A DNA stretch of 64,000 nucleotides, taken from positions 1-64,000 of the forward strand of contig JACQGI010000023.1 in NCBI GenBank assembly GCA_016199625.1, written 5' to 3'. Shown here one piece after another: positions 1 to 8,305 of this stretch. The position numbers were made by a program, and so were the translations under genes. How positions within the stretch are numbered: position 1 is the first letter of the stretch; each line of letters begins with the position of its first letter. Below the pieces are notes generated by a model, which worked only from the letters and a program-made list of their open reading frames with translations, was not told the DNA's origin and searched no databases. The DNA is from Acidobacteriota bacterium (GTDB lineage Bacteria; Acidobacteriota; Vicinamibacteria; Fen-336).

Positions 1-1703
1 GTGCGGAGGCCGAGGAAGTCCATCTTCAGGAGGCCGATCCGCTCGATCCCCTTCATGTCGTACTGGGTCGTGATCTCGGCCGCCGTCCCCTTGAAGAGGG
101 GCACGAACTCGGTGAGGGGCCTCGGGGCGATCACGACGCCGGCCGCGTGGGTGGAGGCGTGACGGGTCGTCCCCTCGAGGCGGCGGGAGACGTCGATGAG
201 CTCCTTGACCTTCGCGTCCTTTTGGTAGGCGTCCTTGAGGGGCGGCGACTCCTCGAGGGCGCGCTCGAGGGTCATCTTCAGGTCCGGGGGGATCATCTTG
301 GCGATCTTGTCCACGTCGCCGTACGGCAGATCCATGACCCGCCCCACGTCGCGTACGACGGCCCGGGCCTTCATGGTCCCGAAGGTGATGATCTGGGCGA
401 CGTTCTCACGGCCGTACTTCCGGGTGACGTACTCGATGACCTCGCCGCGCCGGTTCTCGCAGAAGTCGATGTCGATGTCCGGGGGGCTGATGCGCTCCTC
501 GTTCAGGAACCGCTCGAAGATGAGATCGCCTTCGATGGGATCGATGTCGGTGATGCGCAGGCAGTAGGCCACGAGGCTGCCGGCAGCCGAGCCGCGGCCC
601 GGTCCCACCGGGATGCCCCGCTCGCGTGCGTAGCGTATGAAGTCCCAGACGATGAGGAAATAGCCCGAGAACCCGACCCGTTGGATGACGGCGATCTCGT
701 TGTCGAGGCGCTGCTCGTACACGGACATCGGGTAGCGGAGGCGCCCGGCGGACGCGAGGGGTTCGAGGACGCGGCGCCTCTGCGCGAAGCCGTCGCGGGT
801 GATCTTCTCGAAGTAGCTCTCCGTCGTGTCGCCGTGGGGCACGTCGAAGGCCGGGAAGGATTCGGCGCTCTTCAGCGTGAAGTCGCACATCTCGGCGACC
901 TTCACGGTGTTCACGAGCGCCTCGGGATGGTCGGGGAAGAGCCGCGCCATCTCCTCCGCGCTCTTCAGGTAGAACTCCTGGGTGTCGAAGCGCAGGCGGT
1001 CGGGATCGGCCACTTTCTTGCCCGAGCCGATGCAGAGCAGCACGTCGTGGGCCTGGTGGTCGTCACGGCGCAGGTAGTGGGCGTCGTTCGTGGCCGCGAG
1101 CCCGAGGCCCGTCTTGTCCCGGATCCGGAGGAGGCCCTGGTTGACCCGTCGCTGCTCCTCGATGCCATGGTCCATGACCTCGAGGTAGAAGCGGTCCCGC
1201 CCGAAGATCTCCGCGAACTCACCCACGGACTGGAGGGCGGCCTGATCGAGCCCCGCGCGCAGGTGCCCGGCGATCTCGCTCGAGAGGCAGCCCGAGAGCC
1301 CGATGAGGCCGGATCTATGGGCGGCCAGGACCTCCTTGTCGATCCTGGGCCGGTGGTAGAAGCCCTCGGTGTAGCCGATGGACACCAGCTTGACGAGGTT
1401 GTGGTAGCCCGCCGTGTCCGAGGCGAGGAGCGTCAGGTGGTTGTACGCCTCCGTGATGCTCCCTGCGGACCGGTCGTGCCGGCTTCCCGTGGCCACGTAG
1501 ATCTCGCAGCCGAGGATCGGCTTGATCCCCCGCTCGCGGCAGGCATCGTGAAAGGCCACGGCCCCGAACATGTTGCCGTGGTCGGTCACGGCCATGGCCC
1601 TCATGCCGAGCTCGCGCCCCTGCTCGACCAGCTCGTCGATGTGGCAGGCCCCGTCCAGGAGGCTGTACTCCGTGTGCAGGTGCAGGTGGACGAAGTCGCT
1701 CAT
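1..1703 (-). CDS. dnaE: DNA polymerase III alpha subunit, N-terminal part (runs off the window)
   Basis: Replicative DNA polymerase catalytic subunit. Reading the minus strand from the ATG at 1703 gives about 567 codons with no stop. The protein opens with the PHP-domain signature (HLHTEYSLLDGA), followed by a GPGRGSAAGS-like stretch and the PDIDIDF catalytic motif of the C-family polymerase active site. The frame continues past the PDIDIDF region to position 1, so the rest of the palm, fingers, HhH and OB domains (alpha subunits are usually about 1150 aa) lie outside. The ORF track misses it because it has no stop here; the long plus-strand ORF at 147-1889 is its antisense shadow. Recognition is certain; only the truncation is a limitation. 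Confidence 0.95.
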   Translation of the reverse strand, partial: MSDFVHLHLHTEYSLLDGACHIDELVEQGRELGMRAMAVTDHGNMFGAVAFHDACRERGIKPILGCEIYVATGSRHDRSAGSITEAYNHLTLLASDTAGYHNLVKLVSIGYTEGFYHRPRIDKEVLAAHRSGLIGLSGCLSSEIAGHLRAGLDQAALQSVGEFAEIFGRDRFYLEVMDHGIEEQRRVNQGLLRIRDKTGLGLAATNDAHYLRRDDHQAHDVLLCIGSGKKVADPDRLRFDTQEFYLKSAEEMARLFPDHPEALVNTVKVAEMCDFTLKSAESFPAFDVPHGDTTESYFEKITRDGFAQRRRVLEPLASAGRLRYPMSVYEQRLDNEIAVIQRVGFSGYFLIVWDFIRYARERGIPVGPGRGSAAGSLVAYCLRITDIDPIEGDLIFERFLNEERISPPDIDIDFCENRRGEVIEYVTRKYGRENVAQIITFGTMKARAVVRDVGRVMDLPYGDVDKIAKMIPPDLKMTLERALEESPPLKDAYQKDAKVKELIDVSRRLEGTTRHASTHAAGVVIAPRPLTEFVPLFKGTAAEITTQYDMKGIERIGLLKMDFLGLR

Positions 1704-1720
1704 CGCGCCCCGAACGGCGC

Positions 1721-1839
1721 CACAGAGCACACAGAGACCACGGAGCCAACGAAGCCGAGGGGCCCAGGCCCACCCGGGACGCCCGCGGTTCCCCACGGCG
1801 GCGTTCCTCCGTGCACTCTGTGGCCTCTGTGGCTCCGTC
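1721..1839. repeat. Inverted 9-bp-period CACAGAG/CACGGAG array between guaA and dnaE
   Basis: The left arm has 7-mers CACAGAG, CACAGAG, CACGGAG starting at 1721, 1730 and 1739, exactly 9 bp apart. The right arm carries their complements CTCCGTG, CTCTGTG, CTCTGTG at 1807, 1816 and 1825, again 9 bp apart, plus a degenerate fourth unit at 1833. The arms are inverted, so the guaA-dnaE spacer could fold into a long imperfect hairpin. A second, more degenerate copy lies at 22499-22580. No ORF in it looks real. Confidence 0.75.
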
Positions 1840-1851
1840 GTTCGTCGTCGT

Positions 1852-3390
1852 TCATTCCCACTCGATCGTGGACGGGGGCTTGCTGCTGACGTCGTAGACG
1901 ACGCGGTTGATGCCGCGGATCTCGTTGACGATCCGGTTCGAGATCCGGGCGAGGAGGTCGTGGGGCAGGCGTGCCCAGTCTGCGGTCATACCGTCGGCCG
2001 ACTCGACGGCCCTGATCGCCAGGGTGTACTGGTACGTCCGGTCGTCCCCCATCACGCCGACCGACCGCACGGGCAGCAGCACGGCGAAGGCCTGCCAGAG
2101 CTGCCGGTAGAGCCCCGCCTCCTTGATCTCCTTCACGACCACGTCGTCGGCCTCCCGCAGCAGGTCGAGCTTCTCCTTCGTCAGCGGACCCAGACAGCGG
2201 ACGGCGAGCCCCGGCCCGGGGAAGGGCTGCCGGTGGACGAACTCCCCGTCGAGGCCCAGGGCCAGGCCGACCGAGCGCACCTCGTCCTTGAACAGCTCCC
2301 GCAGCGGCTCCACGAGCTTGAACTTCAGCGCCTTCGGCAGGCCCCCGACGTTGTGATGGCTCTTGATCACCGCCGAGGGCCCGCGAACCGACGTGGACTC
2401 GATGACGTCGGGATAGAGCGTGCCCTGGGCGAGGAAGTCCGCCTTGCCCACCTTGCGCGTCGCCGCCTCGAAGACCTCGATGAACTCCCTGCCGATGATC
2501 TTCCTCTTCCGCTCGGGATCGGTGACCCCCGCGAGCTTCCGGAGGAAGGTCCGGGAGGCGTCGGCGAAGTGGACCTTCAGGTGCAGCTTCTCGGCGAAGC
2601 GCTTCCGCACCTGGAGGGCTTCGTCCTTCCGGAGGAGCCCGTTGTCCACGAAGACGCACGTCAGCCGATCGCCGATGGCCCGATGCACGAGGAGCGCCGC
2701 CACCGCCGAGTCCACGCCGCCCGAGAGGGCACAGAGCACCCGTCCCTTCTCTCCCACGGCCGTGCGAATCCGCGCCACGGCCTCGTCCACGAAGGACGCC
2801 GCGTTCCAGTCCCTGCGGCAGCCGCAGACGTCCAGGAAGTTGGCCAGCACCCGTGTCCCGTTCTCCGTGTGCACGACCTCCGGGTGGAACAGGATCCCGA
2901 AGAGGCGTGCGTCGGCCGACTCCATGGCGGCCACCGGGTTCGTGGCGCTCGAACCGATCACACCGAAGCCGTCGGGCGGGCGCTCGATGGAGTCACCATG
3001 GCTCATCCATACGCGGTTCTTCGCCGGAAGGCCCGCGAAGAGGCGCGATCGGCCGCGGGGCTCGAACGTGGCGTGGCCGTACTCCCGCTGCCCGCTGCGC
3101 CGCACGTCCCCCCCGAGCATGTGGCTCATGAGCTGCATGCCGTAGCACACGCCGAGGACGGGCACGCCGAGGTCGAAGACGGCGCGGTCGCAGCGGGGCG
3201 CGCCCTTGGAGTGGACGCTGTCCGGCCCACCGGAGAGGACGATCCCGCGCAGCCGCCGGGCCTGGAGCGCCGCGGCCTCGATCCCCGGCGGGAGGATCTC
3301 CGAGTACACCTGCAGCTCCCGGAGCCGCCGGGCGATGAGCTGCGTGTACTGCGACCCGAAGTCCAGGATGGCGACGGTCTCTCGGTCCAT
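1852..3390 (-). CDS. guaA: GMP synthase (glutamine-hydrolysing)
   Basis: Converts XMP to GMP using ATP and ammonia released from glutamine, the last step of guanine nucleotide synthesis. At 512 aa it has the normal full length. The N-terminal class I amidotransferase shows the nucleophile in GVCYGMQL and the His-Glu pair in FHPEV. The ATP-pyrophosphatase domain has the P-loop ALSGGVDSA, followed by the C-terminal dimerisation domain ending in STIEWE. The ATG at 3390 places [12 protein letters not shown] at the correct N-terminal position. A TATAAT box lies about 30 nt upstream. It is divergent from the lipoprotein gene at 3479 and upstream of dnaE on the same strand. Confidence 0.97.
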   Translation of the reverse strand: MDRETVAILDFGSQYTQLIARRLRELQVYSEILPPGIEAAALQARRLRGIVLSGGPDSVHSKGAPRCDRAVFDLGVPVLGVCYGMQLMSHMLGGDVRRSGQREYGHATFEPRGRSRLFAGLPAKNRVWMSHGDSIERPPDGFGVIGSSATNPVAAMESADARLFGILFHPEVVHTENGTRVLANFLDVCGCRRDWNAASFVDEAVARIRTAVGEKGRVLCALSGGVDSAVAALLVHRAIGDRLTCVFVDNGLLRKDEALQVRKRFAEKLHLKVHFADASRTFLRKLAGVTDPERKRKIIGREFIEVFEAATRKVGKADFLAQGTLYPDVIESTSVRGPSAVIKSHHNVGGLPKALKFKLVEPLRELFKDEVRSVGLALGLDGEFVHRQPFPGPGLAVRCLGPLTKEKLDLLREADDVVVKEIKEAGLYRQLWQAFAVLLPVRSVGVMGDDRTYQYTLAIRAVESADGMTADWARLPHDLLARISNRIVNEIRGINRVVYDVSSKPPSTIEWE

Positions 3391-3418
3391 GGGAGTGAGG
3401 AGCCCTCCGAAGAGGCGG

Positions 3419-3424
3419 ATTATA
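3419..3424 (-). promoter_or_regulatory. -10 box of guaA promoter
   Basis: TATAAT read on the minus strand, 28 nt before the guaA ATG. No good -35 hexamer is seen at the normal distance. It lies back to back with the TATAGT box of the divergent gene at 3464. Confidence 0.55.
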
Positions 3425-3463
3425 GCCCGCGCCGCCGTCCCAAGAGGACCCTTCGCGATCTGC

Positions 3464-3469
3464 TATAGT
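3464..3469 (+). promoter_or_regulatory. -10 box, probable leaderless promoter of the 3479 gene
   Basis: TATAGT ends 9 nt before the TTG start codon, so transcription should begin at or within 2-3 nt of the start. No Shine-Dalgarno sequence fits. It belongs to the recurring close-spaced -10 pattern described in the findings. Confidence 0.5.
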
Positions 3470-3478
3470 CTCGCTTCC

Positions 3479-4600
3479 TTGCGCGCGCGCCTCCTGGTCG
3501 TCCTCGCGTTCGGCCTCGCGTCGTGCGGCGGCCGCTTCAAGCTCGGCCCGCCCGGCCTCTTCCCGGTGACGACGGTCTGGGTCGCGCCGGCCGGCGACGT
3601 CCTCGAGCCGCCGCTCGCGACCGACGGCGTCCGGGTCTTCGCGGCAACCCGAAGCGGCGTCCTCGCCCTCGACGTCACGGGCACGCCGGCGTGGCGCCTC
3701 GCCGACCGGAGCGGCCGCCTCGCGGCGGCTCCCGGCCTGGTGGTCCTCCGGCAGGCCGACGGCACGCTCGTCGCCCTCGATCCCGCCACGGGCTCGGTCC
3801 GCTGGTCGACGCCTACGGGCATCCCGGGAGACCTCGCGCCCGTCGTGGACGACGATCGCATCCTGGTCGCGGGGGAGGGCCTCGCCGCCGTGGAGGCGTC
3901 CTCGGGGCGCATCCTCTGGTCCGCGCCCGCCCCCCCCACGGTCTCGACCCTCCCCGTCGCGCGGGGCCCCTGGGTCCTCGCCGGCGAGGCCGACGGGACC
4001 CTGCGCTGTCGCGATCGCGCCACCGGCCTGTCTCTCTGGACCCACGCCACGGGCGAGCGCCTCGTGGCGCCGCCGGTGGTCGACGACCGGCAGAGGATCC
4101 TCCTGGGGACGACGACCCGGCGCTTCTTGGCCCTCGGCCTGGAGAGGAAGGGAGACCGTCTCTGGCGATGGACCGTGGGGGCCGACGTCCAAGGGCCGGC
4201 GGCGGTCCTCCGCGATCGAGTCCTGTTCGCCAGCTACGAGGCGGTGCTCTACGCCCTGAACCGCGGCAACGGACACCTCGCGTGGCGCGTGTCGCTCCCC
4301 TCCCGACCCCTGTCGGGCCCTCTCCTCGTCGGAGACTCCGTCCTCGTCGCCTGCTACGAGAGCGAGATCGTCGGCTTCGACGGCCGGACGGGCCGGCGCC
4401 TGGGCGGCTTGCGGACGCCGGCCGAGATCCACACCGTGCCGCTCGTCGTGGGCGATCGCGTCTACGTCGGCCTCAGGGACCGGACCATCGCGGCCTTCCA
4501 GCTCGACCTGACGCCGGCCAGGCCGGTGGAGACACCACGTCCCGACACCGACCGGCCCGGCCGGAGAGGCCGGAGGGGGCGTGAACCTGGCTCTCCTTGA
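3479..4600 (+). CDS. Outer-membrane-type lipoprotein with PQQ-like beta-propeller (BamB-like)
   Basis: A 373-aa protein starting at TTG 3479. This start gives a short signal peptide ending in the lipobox LASC, whereas the track start at 3206 would run through antisense guaA. The body repeats a PQQ-type propeller blade, with phrases such as VLALDVTGTPAW, LVALDPATGSVRW and LYALNRGNGHLAW at about 40-residue spacing. This is the layout of BamB and other quinoprotein-like scaffolds. No Trp-docking PQQ enzyme motif is evident, so a scaffold role is more likely than a dehydrogenase. The C-terminus is Arg/Pro-rich. Whether it is the true BamB of a Bam complex cannot be decided here. It precedes the copper protein and cox genes by an independent promoter. 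Confidence 0.75.
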   Translation: MRARLLVVLAFGLASCGGRFKLGPPGLFPVTTVWVAPAGDVLEPPLATDGVRVFAATRSGVLALDVTGTPAWRLADRSGRLAAAPGLVVLRQADGTLVALDPATGSVRWSTPTGIPGDLAPVVDDDRILVAGEGLAAVEASSGRILWSAPAPPTVSTLPVARGPWVLAGEADGTLRCRDRATGLSLWTHATGERLVAPPVVDDRQRILLGTTTRRFLALGLERKGDRLWRWTVGADVQGPAAVLRDRVLFASYEAVLYALNRGNGHLAWRVSLPSRPLSGPLLVGDSVLVACYESEIVGFDGRTGRRLGGLRTPAEIHTVPLVVGDRVYVGLRDRTIAAFQLDLTPARPVETPRPDTDRPGRRGRRGREPGSP

Positions 4601-4624
4601 CAACCTCTTCGGCGCCGGTAGACT
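4597..4624 (+). promoter_or_regulatory. Sigma-70-like promoter of the copper lipoprotein gene
   Basis: TTGACA at 4597-4602 and TAGACT at 4619-4624 with a 16-bp spacer. The -35 overlaps the last codon and stop of the preceding lipoprotein gene. The start at 4659 follows an AGAGGAG ribosome-binding site, so this is a conventional leadered transcript. Confidence 0.7.
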
Positions 4625-4658
4625 ACCCGGTCAACTCTTATCAAGAGGAGCTCACGTG

Positions 4659-5429
4659 ATGTCCATCCGAAAGCCATCCGTCCTGTTCGCTCTCGGCCTC
4701 GTAACGATCCTCGGGGCCTGTGGCGGCGAGTCGCAGCAGCCGGCGGGCCCGGGCGCCACCCAGGCCGCCGCTCCCGCAGCGCCGGCCGCGACCAGCGGCA
4801 CGGCCTCCGTGTCCGGCCGCATCCTCTTCGAAGGCACGGTTCCCCCCGCGGAGAAGGTGAAGACCAGCGCCGATCCGAAGTGCCAGGCCATGAACCCCAA
4901 TGGCCTCGAGAAGCAGACGATCAAAGTGAAGGAGGGCGGCCTCGCCGAAGTCGTGGTCTACGTCAAGAACGTCTCGGGCGCCTACCCCGCCCCCGCCACG
5001 GCGGTGACCCTCGACCAGTCTGGCTGCACGTACCAGCCGCACGTCGTCGCCATGCAGGCGGGCCAGACGCTCACCATCAAGAACAGCGACGACACGCTCC
5101 ACAACATCCACCCGCGTCCGACGGTCAACGCGGAGTTCAACATCGGCCAGCCGCGCAAGGGCATGGAGACCAGCAAGGCCTTCTTCGACAAGGCCGAGGT
5201 CATGATCCCCGTGGGTTGCGACGTGCATCCCTGGATGCGCTCGTACATCGCGGTCTTCACGCATCCCTTCTTCGTGGTGACCGGCGAGGGCGGCTCCTTC
5301 GAGATCAAGGGCCTGCCCGCCGGCGAGTACGAGATCGAGGCGGTCCACGAGAAGCTGAAGGCCGTCTCTGGCAAGGTGACCGTGAAGGACGGCGAAGCCG
5401 GCAAGCTGGATCTCACTTACAAGAGCTGA
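4659..5429 (+). CDS. Cupredoxin-like lipoprotein with C-terminal carboxypeptidase-regulatory-like domain
   Basis: A 256-aa secreted lipoprotein; the lipobox is LGAC about 19 residues in, followed by an Ala/Pro-rich linker. The cupredoxin-like part contains a His in NSDDTLHNIHP and the cluster VGCDVHPWM. That is the His, then Cys-x-x-His-x-x-Met order of a type 1 copper site. A C-terminal segment (GSFEIKGLPAGEYEIEAVHE) resembles a carboxypeptidase regulatory/PEGA-like fold. The start is ATG 4659, 8 nt after AGAGGAG; GTG 4656 is also possible. The gene ends just before ctaA. An electron-carrier or copper-handling role serving the downstream oxidase is inferred from context and ligands, not shown. 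Confidence 0.7.
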   Translation: MSIRKPSVLFALGLVTILGACGGESQQPAGPGATQAAAPAAPAATSGTASVSGRILFEGTVPPAEKVKTSADPKCQAMNPNGLEKQTIKVKEGGLAEVVVYVKNVSGAYPAPATAVTLDQSGCTYQPHVVAMQAGQTLTIKNSDDTLHNIHPRPTVNAEFNIGQPRKGMETSKAFFDKAEVMIPVGCDVHPWMRSYIAVFTHPFFVVTGEGGSFEIKGLPAGEYEIEAVHEKLKAVSGKVTVKDGEAGKLDLTYKS

Positions 5430-5430
5430 C

Positions 5431-6429
5431 GTGCCCCACGACGCTCAGGGGGGGGTGCCCGCCGGATTCCGCACCCCCCCGAGTCCGCCCGCCTTCGATC
5501 CCTGGCGCTACCGCTGGGCCGTCGCCACAGCTCTCGCGACACTGGTCCTCGTCTTCATCGGGGGCCTCGTGACGAGCACGGGCTCCGGCCTCGCGGTCCC
5601 CGACTGGCCCCTTTCCTACGGCATGCTCATGCCCCCGATGGTCGGGGGCGTCTTCTACGAGCACGGCCACCGCATGGCCGCGGCCACGGTGGGGGTCCTC
5701 ACCCTGGTCTTCGCCGTTTGGACCTCGCTCCGTGAAGCCCGCCAGGGCGTGAGGCGGCTCGCCTGGGCGGCCCTCGCCGCGGTGGTCGTCCAGGGGCTGC
5801 TCGGCGGCCTCACCGTCCTCTACCTCCTGCCCACACCCGTCTCGGTGGCTCACGCTTGCCTCGCCCAGACGTTCTTCTGTGCCGTCGTCGCCCTGGCCTA
5901 CGCCACCTCGCGCGAGTGGCTCGCCGCTCCTGGGGCCCGGGAGGACCGCGCGGGCGTACGCCCGGTGGCCGCAGCGGCGACCGCGTGCGTCTACGGCCAG
6001 CTCGTCCTCGGCGCCGTCATGCGTCACACCGGAGCCGGCCTGGCGATCCCGGATTTCCCTCTCGCCTTCGGTACCCTCGTCCCGCCCCTGACGACGCTCC
6101 CCGTCGCCGTCCACTTCGCCCACCGCGCCTGGGCGGTGGCTGTCCTGGCCGCCGTGATCGTGCTGGCGCGGCGCGGGCGACGGTCGGGAGAGCGCGGGCT
6201 CGCGCGTCTGGGCCTGCTGGTCCTCGTCCTCGTCCTCGTCCAGGTCGCGCTGGGGGCCGCCGCGGTCCTCACCGGCAAGGCCGTGACCCCGACGACGCTC
6301 CACGTGGCCGGCGGCGCCGCCGTGCTCGGCGGGTGCTGGCTCGCCACGCTGCGGTCCTTCCGCCTGCTCCGCCCGCAGGCGCCCCAGGAAGCCCCGGCTT
6401 CCCTGGTGGAGGCGAGGGCGCGACCGTGA
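5431..6429 (+). CDS. ctaA: Heme A synthase (COX15/CtaA family)
   Basis: Oxidises the C8 methyl of heme O to the formyl of heme A for cytochrome oxidase. The 332-aa protein has about eight membrane segments. It shows the duplicated family pattern: a first half with VTSTGSGLAVPDWPLSYG and EHGHRM, and a second half with MRHTGAGLAIPDFPLAFG and VHFAHRAWA, which together supply the heme-ligating His residues. The GTG start directly follows the copper lipoprotein stop. The last codons overlap the ctaB start (GTGA), indicating translational coupling. Confidence 0.9.
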   Translation: MPHDAQGGVPAGFRTPPSPPAFDPWRYRWAVATALATLVLVFIGGLVTSTGSGLAVPDWPLSYGMLMPPMVGGVFYEHGHRMAAATVGVLTLVFAVWTSLREARQGVRRLAWAALAAVVVQGLLGGLTVLYLLPTPVSVAHACLAQTFFCAVVALAYATSREWLAAPGAREDRAGVRPVAAAATACVYGQLVLGAVMRHTGAGLAIPDFPLAFGTLVPPLTTLPVAVHFAHRAWAVAVLAAVIVLARRGRRSGERGLARLGLLVLVLVLVQVALGAAAVLTGKAVTPTTLHVAGGAAVLGGCWLATLRSFRLLRPQAPQEAPASLVEARARP

Positions 6430-7307
6430 GCACCCCCGCGCTCGCCGCCGGCCGGGCGCTCGCCGCCGACTACGCCGAGCTGACGAAGCCCCGGATCACC
6501 CTGATGGTCGTTCTCACGACCCTCGTGGGCTTCGTCGTGGGGACGCCGGGTTCGGTCCCGGTCGCCCCGCTCCTGGCAGCGCTCGTCGGGACCGGCCTCG
6601 TCGCGGCGGGGGCGAGCACGCTGAACATGCTGCTCGAGCGGGAGATCGACGCGCGGATGTTCCGGACGCGGAATCGGCCCCTGCCCGCGGGCCGCCTCCG
6701 CCCGGCGGACGCCCTGGGCTTCGGCCTCATCCTCACGGCCGGCGGCCTCGCCGTCCTCGCCTGGCTCTCGGGCCCCCTCGCGGCCGCCGTCGCCCTGCTG
6801 ACCTGGGGCTCGTACCTCTTCGTGTACACGCCTCTCAAGACCCGCACGTCGCTCTCGACGGTCGTCGGCGCGTTCCCAGGCGCCCTGCCTCCGGTGATCG
6901 GATGGGCGGCCGCCCGCGCCGCCCTCGAGCCGGGGGCCTTCGTTCTCTTCGCCATAATGTTCCTCTGGCAGATCCCCCACTTCCTCGCCATCGCCTGGAT
7001 CTACAGAGAGGACTACGCTCGCGGCGGTCTGCCCATGCTGCCGGTCCTCGACCCTGACGGCCACCTGACGGGGCGCCAGGCCGTGGCGAACAGCTTCGCG
7101 CTGCTCCTCGTGAGCCTCACTCCGGCCGCCGCCGGCCTCGCCGGCGTCGCTTACGTCGCCGCGGCCGCCCTCCTGGGTGCGGGTCTCACCGGGGTGGCCG
7201 CCCACGCCGCCGTCCGCAGGACCCAGAAAGCCGCGCGCGCCCTCTTCCTCGCCTCGCTGGCGTACCTGCCCCTCCTCTCGGCCGTCCTCCTCCTCGACCG
7301 ACCGTAG
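6426..7307 (+). CDS. ctaB: Protoheme IX farnesyltransferase (heme O synthase)
   Basis: Prenylates heme B to heme O, the substrate of CtaA, in the inner membrane. At 293 aa with about nine hydrophobic helices, it has the UbiA-family substrate motif as NMLLEREIDARMFRTRNRPLP and the second Asp-rich loop near YREDYARGG. The GTG at 6426 overlaps the ctaA stop by 4 nt; the longer track ORF (from 5856) is a frame shadow of ctaA joined to it. Together with ctaA it forms the heme A branch upstream of the oxidase structural genes. Confidence 0.93.
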   Translation: MSTPALAAGRALAADYAELTKPRITLMVVLTTLVGFVVGTPGSVPVAPLLAALVGTGLVAAGASTLNMLLEREIDARMFRTRNRPLPAGRLRPADALGFGLILTAGGLAVLAWLSGPLAAAVALLTWGSYLFVYTPLKTRTSLSTVVGAFPGALPPVIGWAAARAALEPGAFVLFAIMFLWQIPHFLAIAWIYREDYARGGLPMLPVLDPDGHLTGRQAVANSFALLLVSLTPAAAGLAGVAYVAAAALLGAGLTGVAAHAAVRRTQKAARALFLASLAYLPLLSAVLLLDRP

Positions 7308-7327
7308 CCGCCCGTTCCGGGGTCCTG

Positions 7328-7357
7328 TTGACGGCGCGGTTTGGCTTGCGGTAAGGT
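7328..7357 (+). promoter_or_regulatory. Sigma-70-like promoter of the cox operon
   Basis: TTGACG at 7328-7333 and TAAGGT at 7352-7357 with an 18-bp spacer, in the 145-bp gap between ctaB and coxB. It would give an untranslated leader of about 85-90 nt. Nothing else recognisable is seen in the gap. Confidence 0.55.
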
Positions 7358-7452
7358 TCGCCCGCATCGCGATCCCCAAGTCGTTCGAGCCGTTCGTCTA
7401 CGGGCGATCCCCGGTGCGCGACAGCTGAACCCGTTAGGCCATGGAGGGCGGG

Positions 7453-8289
7453 ATGTCCAAGTTGCAGGGCCTGTCGTTCGGGCTCGCCACGGTCGTTCTG
7501 GTGGTCCTGGCCACCGGGTACTTCATGCGGGACTGGCTGCCGCCGCTCAAGTCGGACCGCGGCGCCATCGACGAGGCCATGGCAGCCACGCTCGTCGTCA
7601 CGGGGCTGGTGTTCATCGCCACCAACCTGCTCCTGGCGTTCGTCGCCTGGCGCTACGAGGACCACGAAGGGGCCAAGGCGGCCTACTGGCACGACAACAC
7701 GCGGCTCGAGATCGCCTGGACCGCCGTGACGGCCGTGATCATGTTCGCGTTCCTCTTCAACGCCCTCAAGCTGTGGGCCGACATGACGTCCGAGGCCCCC
7801 AGGGACGCCGTGGTCGTGGAGGTGACCGGCCAGCAGTTCCGTTGGGTCGTCCGTTACCCTGGGAAGGACGGCGCCTTCGGGAAGACCGACGCCGCGAAGG
7901 TGGACGTGGACACCGAGAACTACATCGGCCTCGACAAGAGCGACCCGGACGCCAAGGACGACGTCCTGATGGTCAACGACGTCTACCTTCCCGTGGGCAA
8001 GCCGGCGGCGGTCCGGATCCGCTCCACGGACGTGATCCACAGCTTCTTTCTCCCCAACTTCCGCGTGAAGCAGGACGCCCTGCCGGGGATGACGACGAAG
8101 ACGTGGTTCATCCCGAAGGTGGAGGGGGACTACGAGATCGCCTGCGCCGAGCACTGCGGTCTGGGCCATTACAAGATGAAGGGCCAGCTCCACGTGCTCT
8201 CGCCCGACGCCTTCGAGGCGAAGCTCGTCGAGCTGGGCCCCGCAGCGCCCGAGGCCCCGGCCGGGAGCCCGAACCAGGCGTCGGAGTAG
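7453..8289 (+). CDS. coxB: Cytochrome c oxidase subunit II
   Basis: Carries the CuA centre that accepts electrons from cytochrome c (or another carrier). It has an N-terminal helix, a second helix (IAWTAVTAVIMFAFLFNALKLW) and a cupredoxin domain. The CuA motif is complete: CAEHCGLGHYKM, with the first His in STDVIHSFFLP. I choose ATG 7453 because GGAGGG lies 5 nt before it; ATG 7441 lacks any ribosome-binding site. There is no fused cytochrome c domain. It is the first gene of the structural operon, 16 nt before coxA. Confidence 0.93.
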   Translation: MSKLQGLSFGLATVVLVVLATGYFMRDWLPPLKSDRGAIDEAMAATLVVTGLVFIATNLLLAFVAWRYEDHEGAKAAYWHDNTRLEIAWTAVTAVIMFAFLFNALKLWADMTSEAPRDAVVVEVTGQQFRWVVRYPGKDGAFGKTDAAKVDVDTENYIGLDKSDPDAKDDVLMVNDVYLPVGKPAAVRIRSTDVIHSFFLPNFRVKQDALPGMTTKTWFIPKVEGDYEIACAEHCGLGHYKMKGQLHVLSPDAFEAKLVELGPAAPEAPAGSPNQASE

Positions 8290-8305
8290 AAGGGGGAGAC
8301 CGAGA

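Noticed and set aside
1721-1839. CRISPR array
   Set aside because: Units are 7 bp with 2-bp gaps, inverted, with no unique spacers and no cas genes anywhere in the window.
147-1889. 580-aa plus-strand ORF
   Set aside because: Antisense to dnaE, whose minus-strand frame gives PHP and PDIDIDF motifs.
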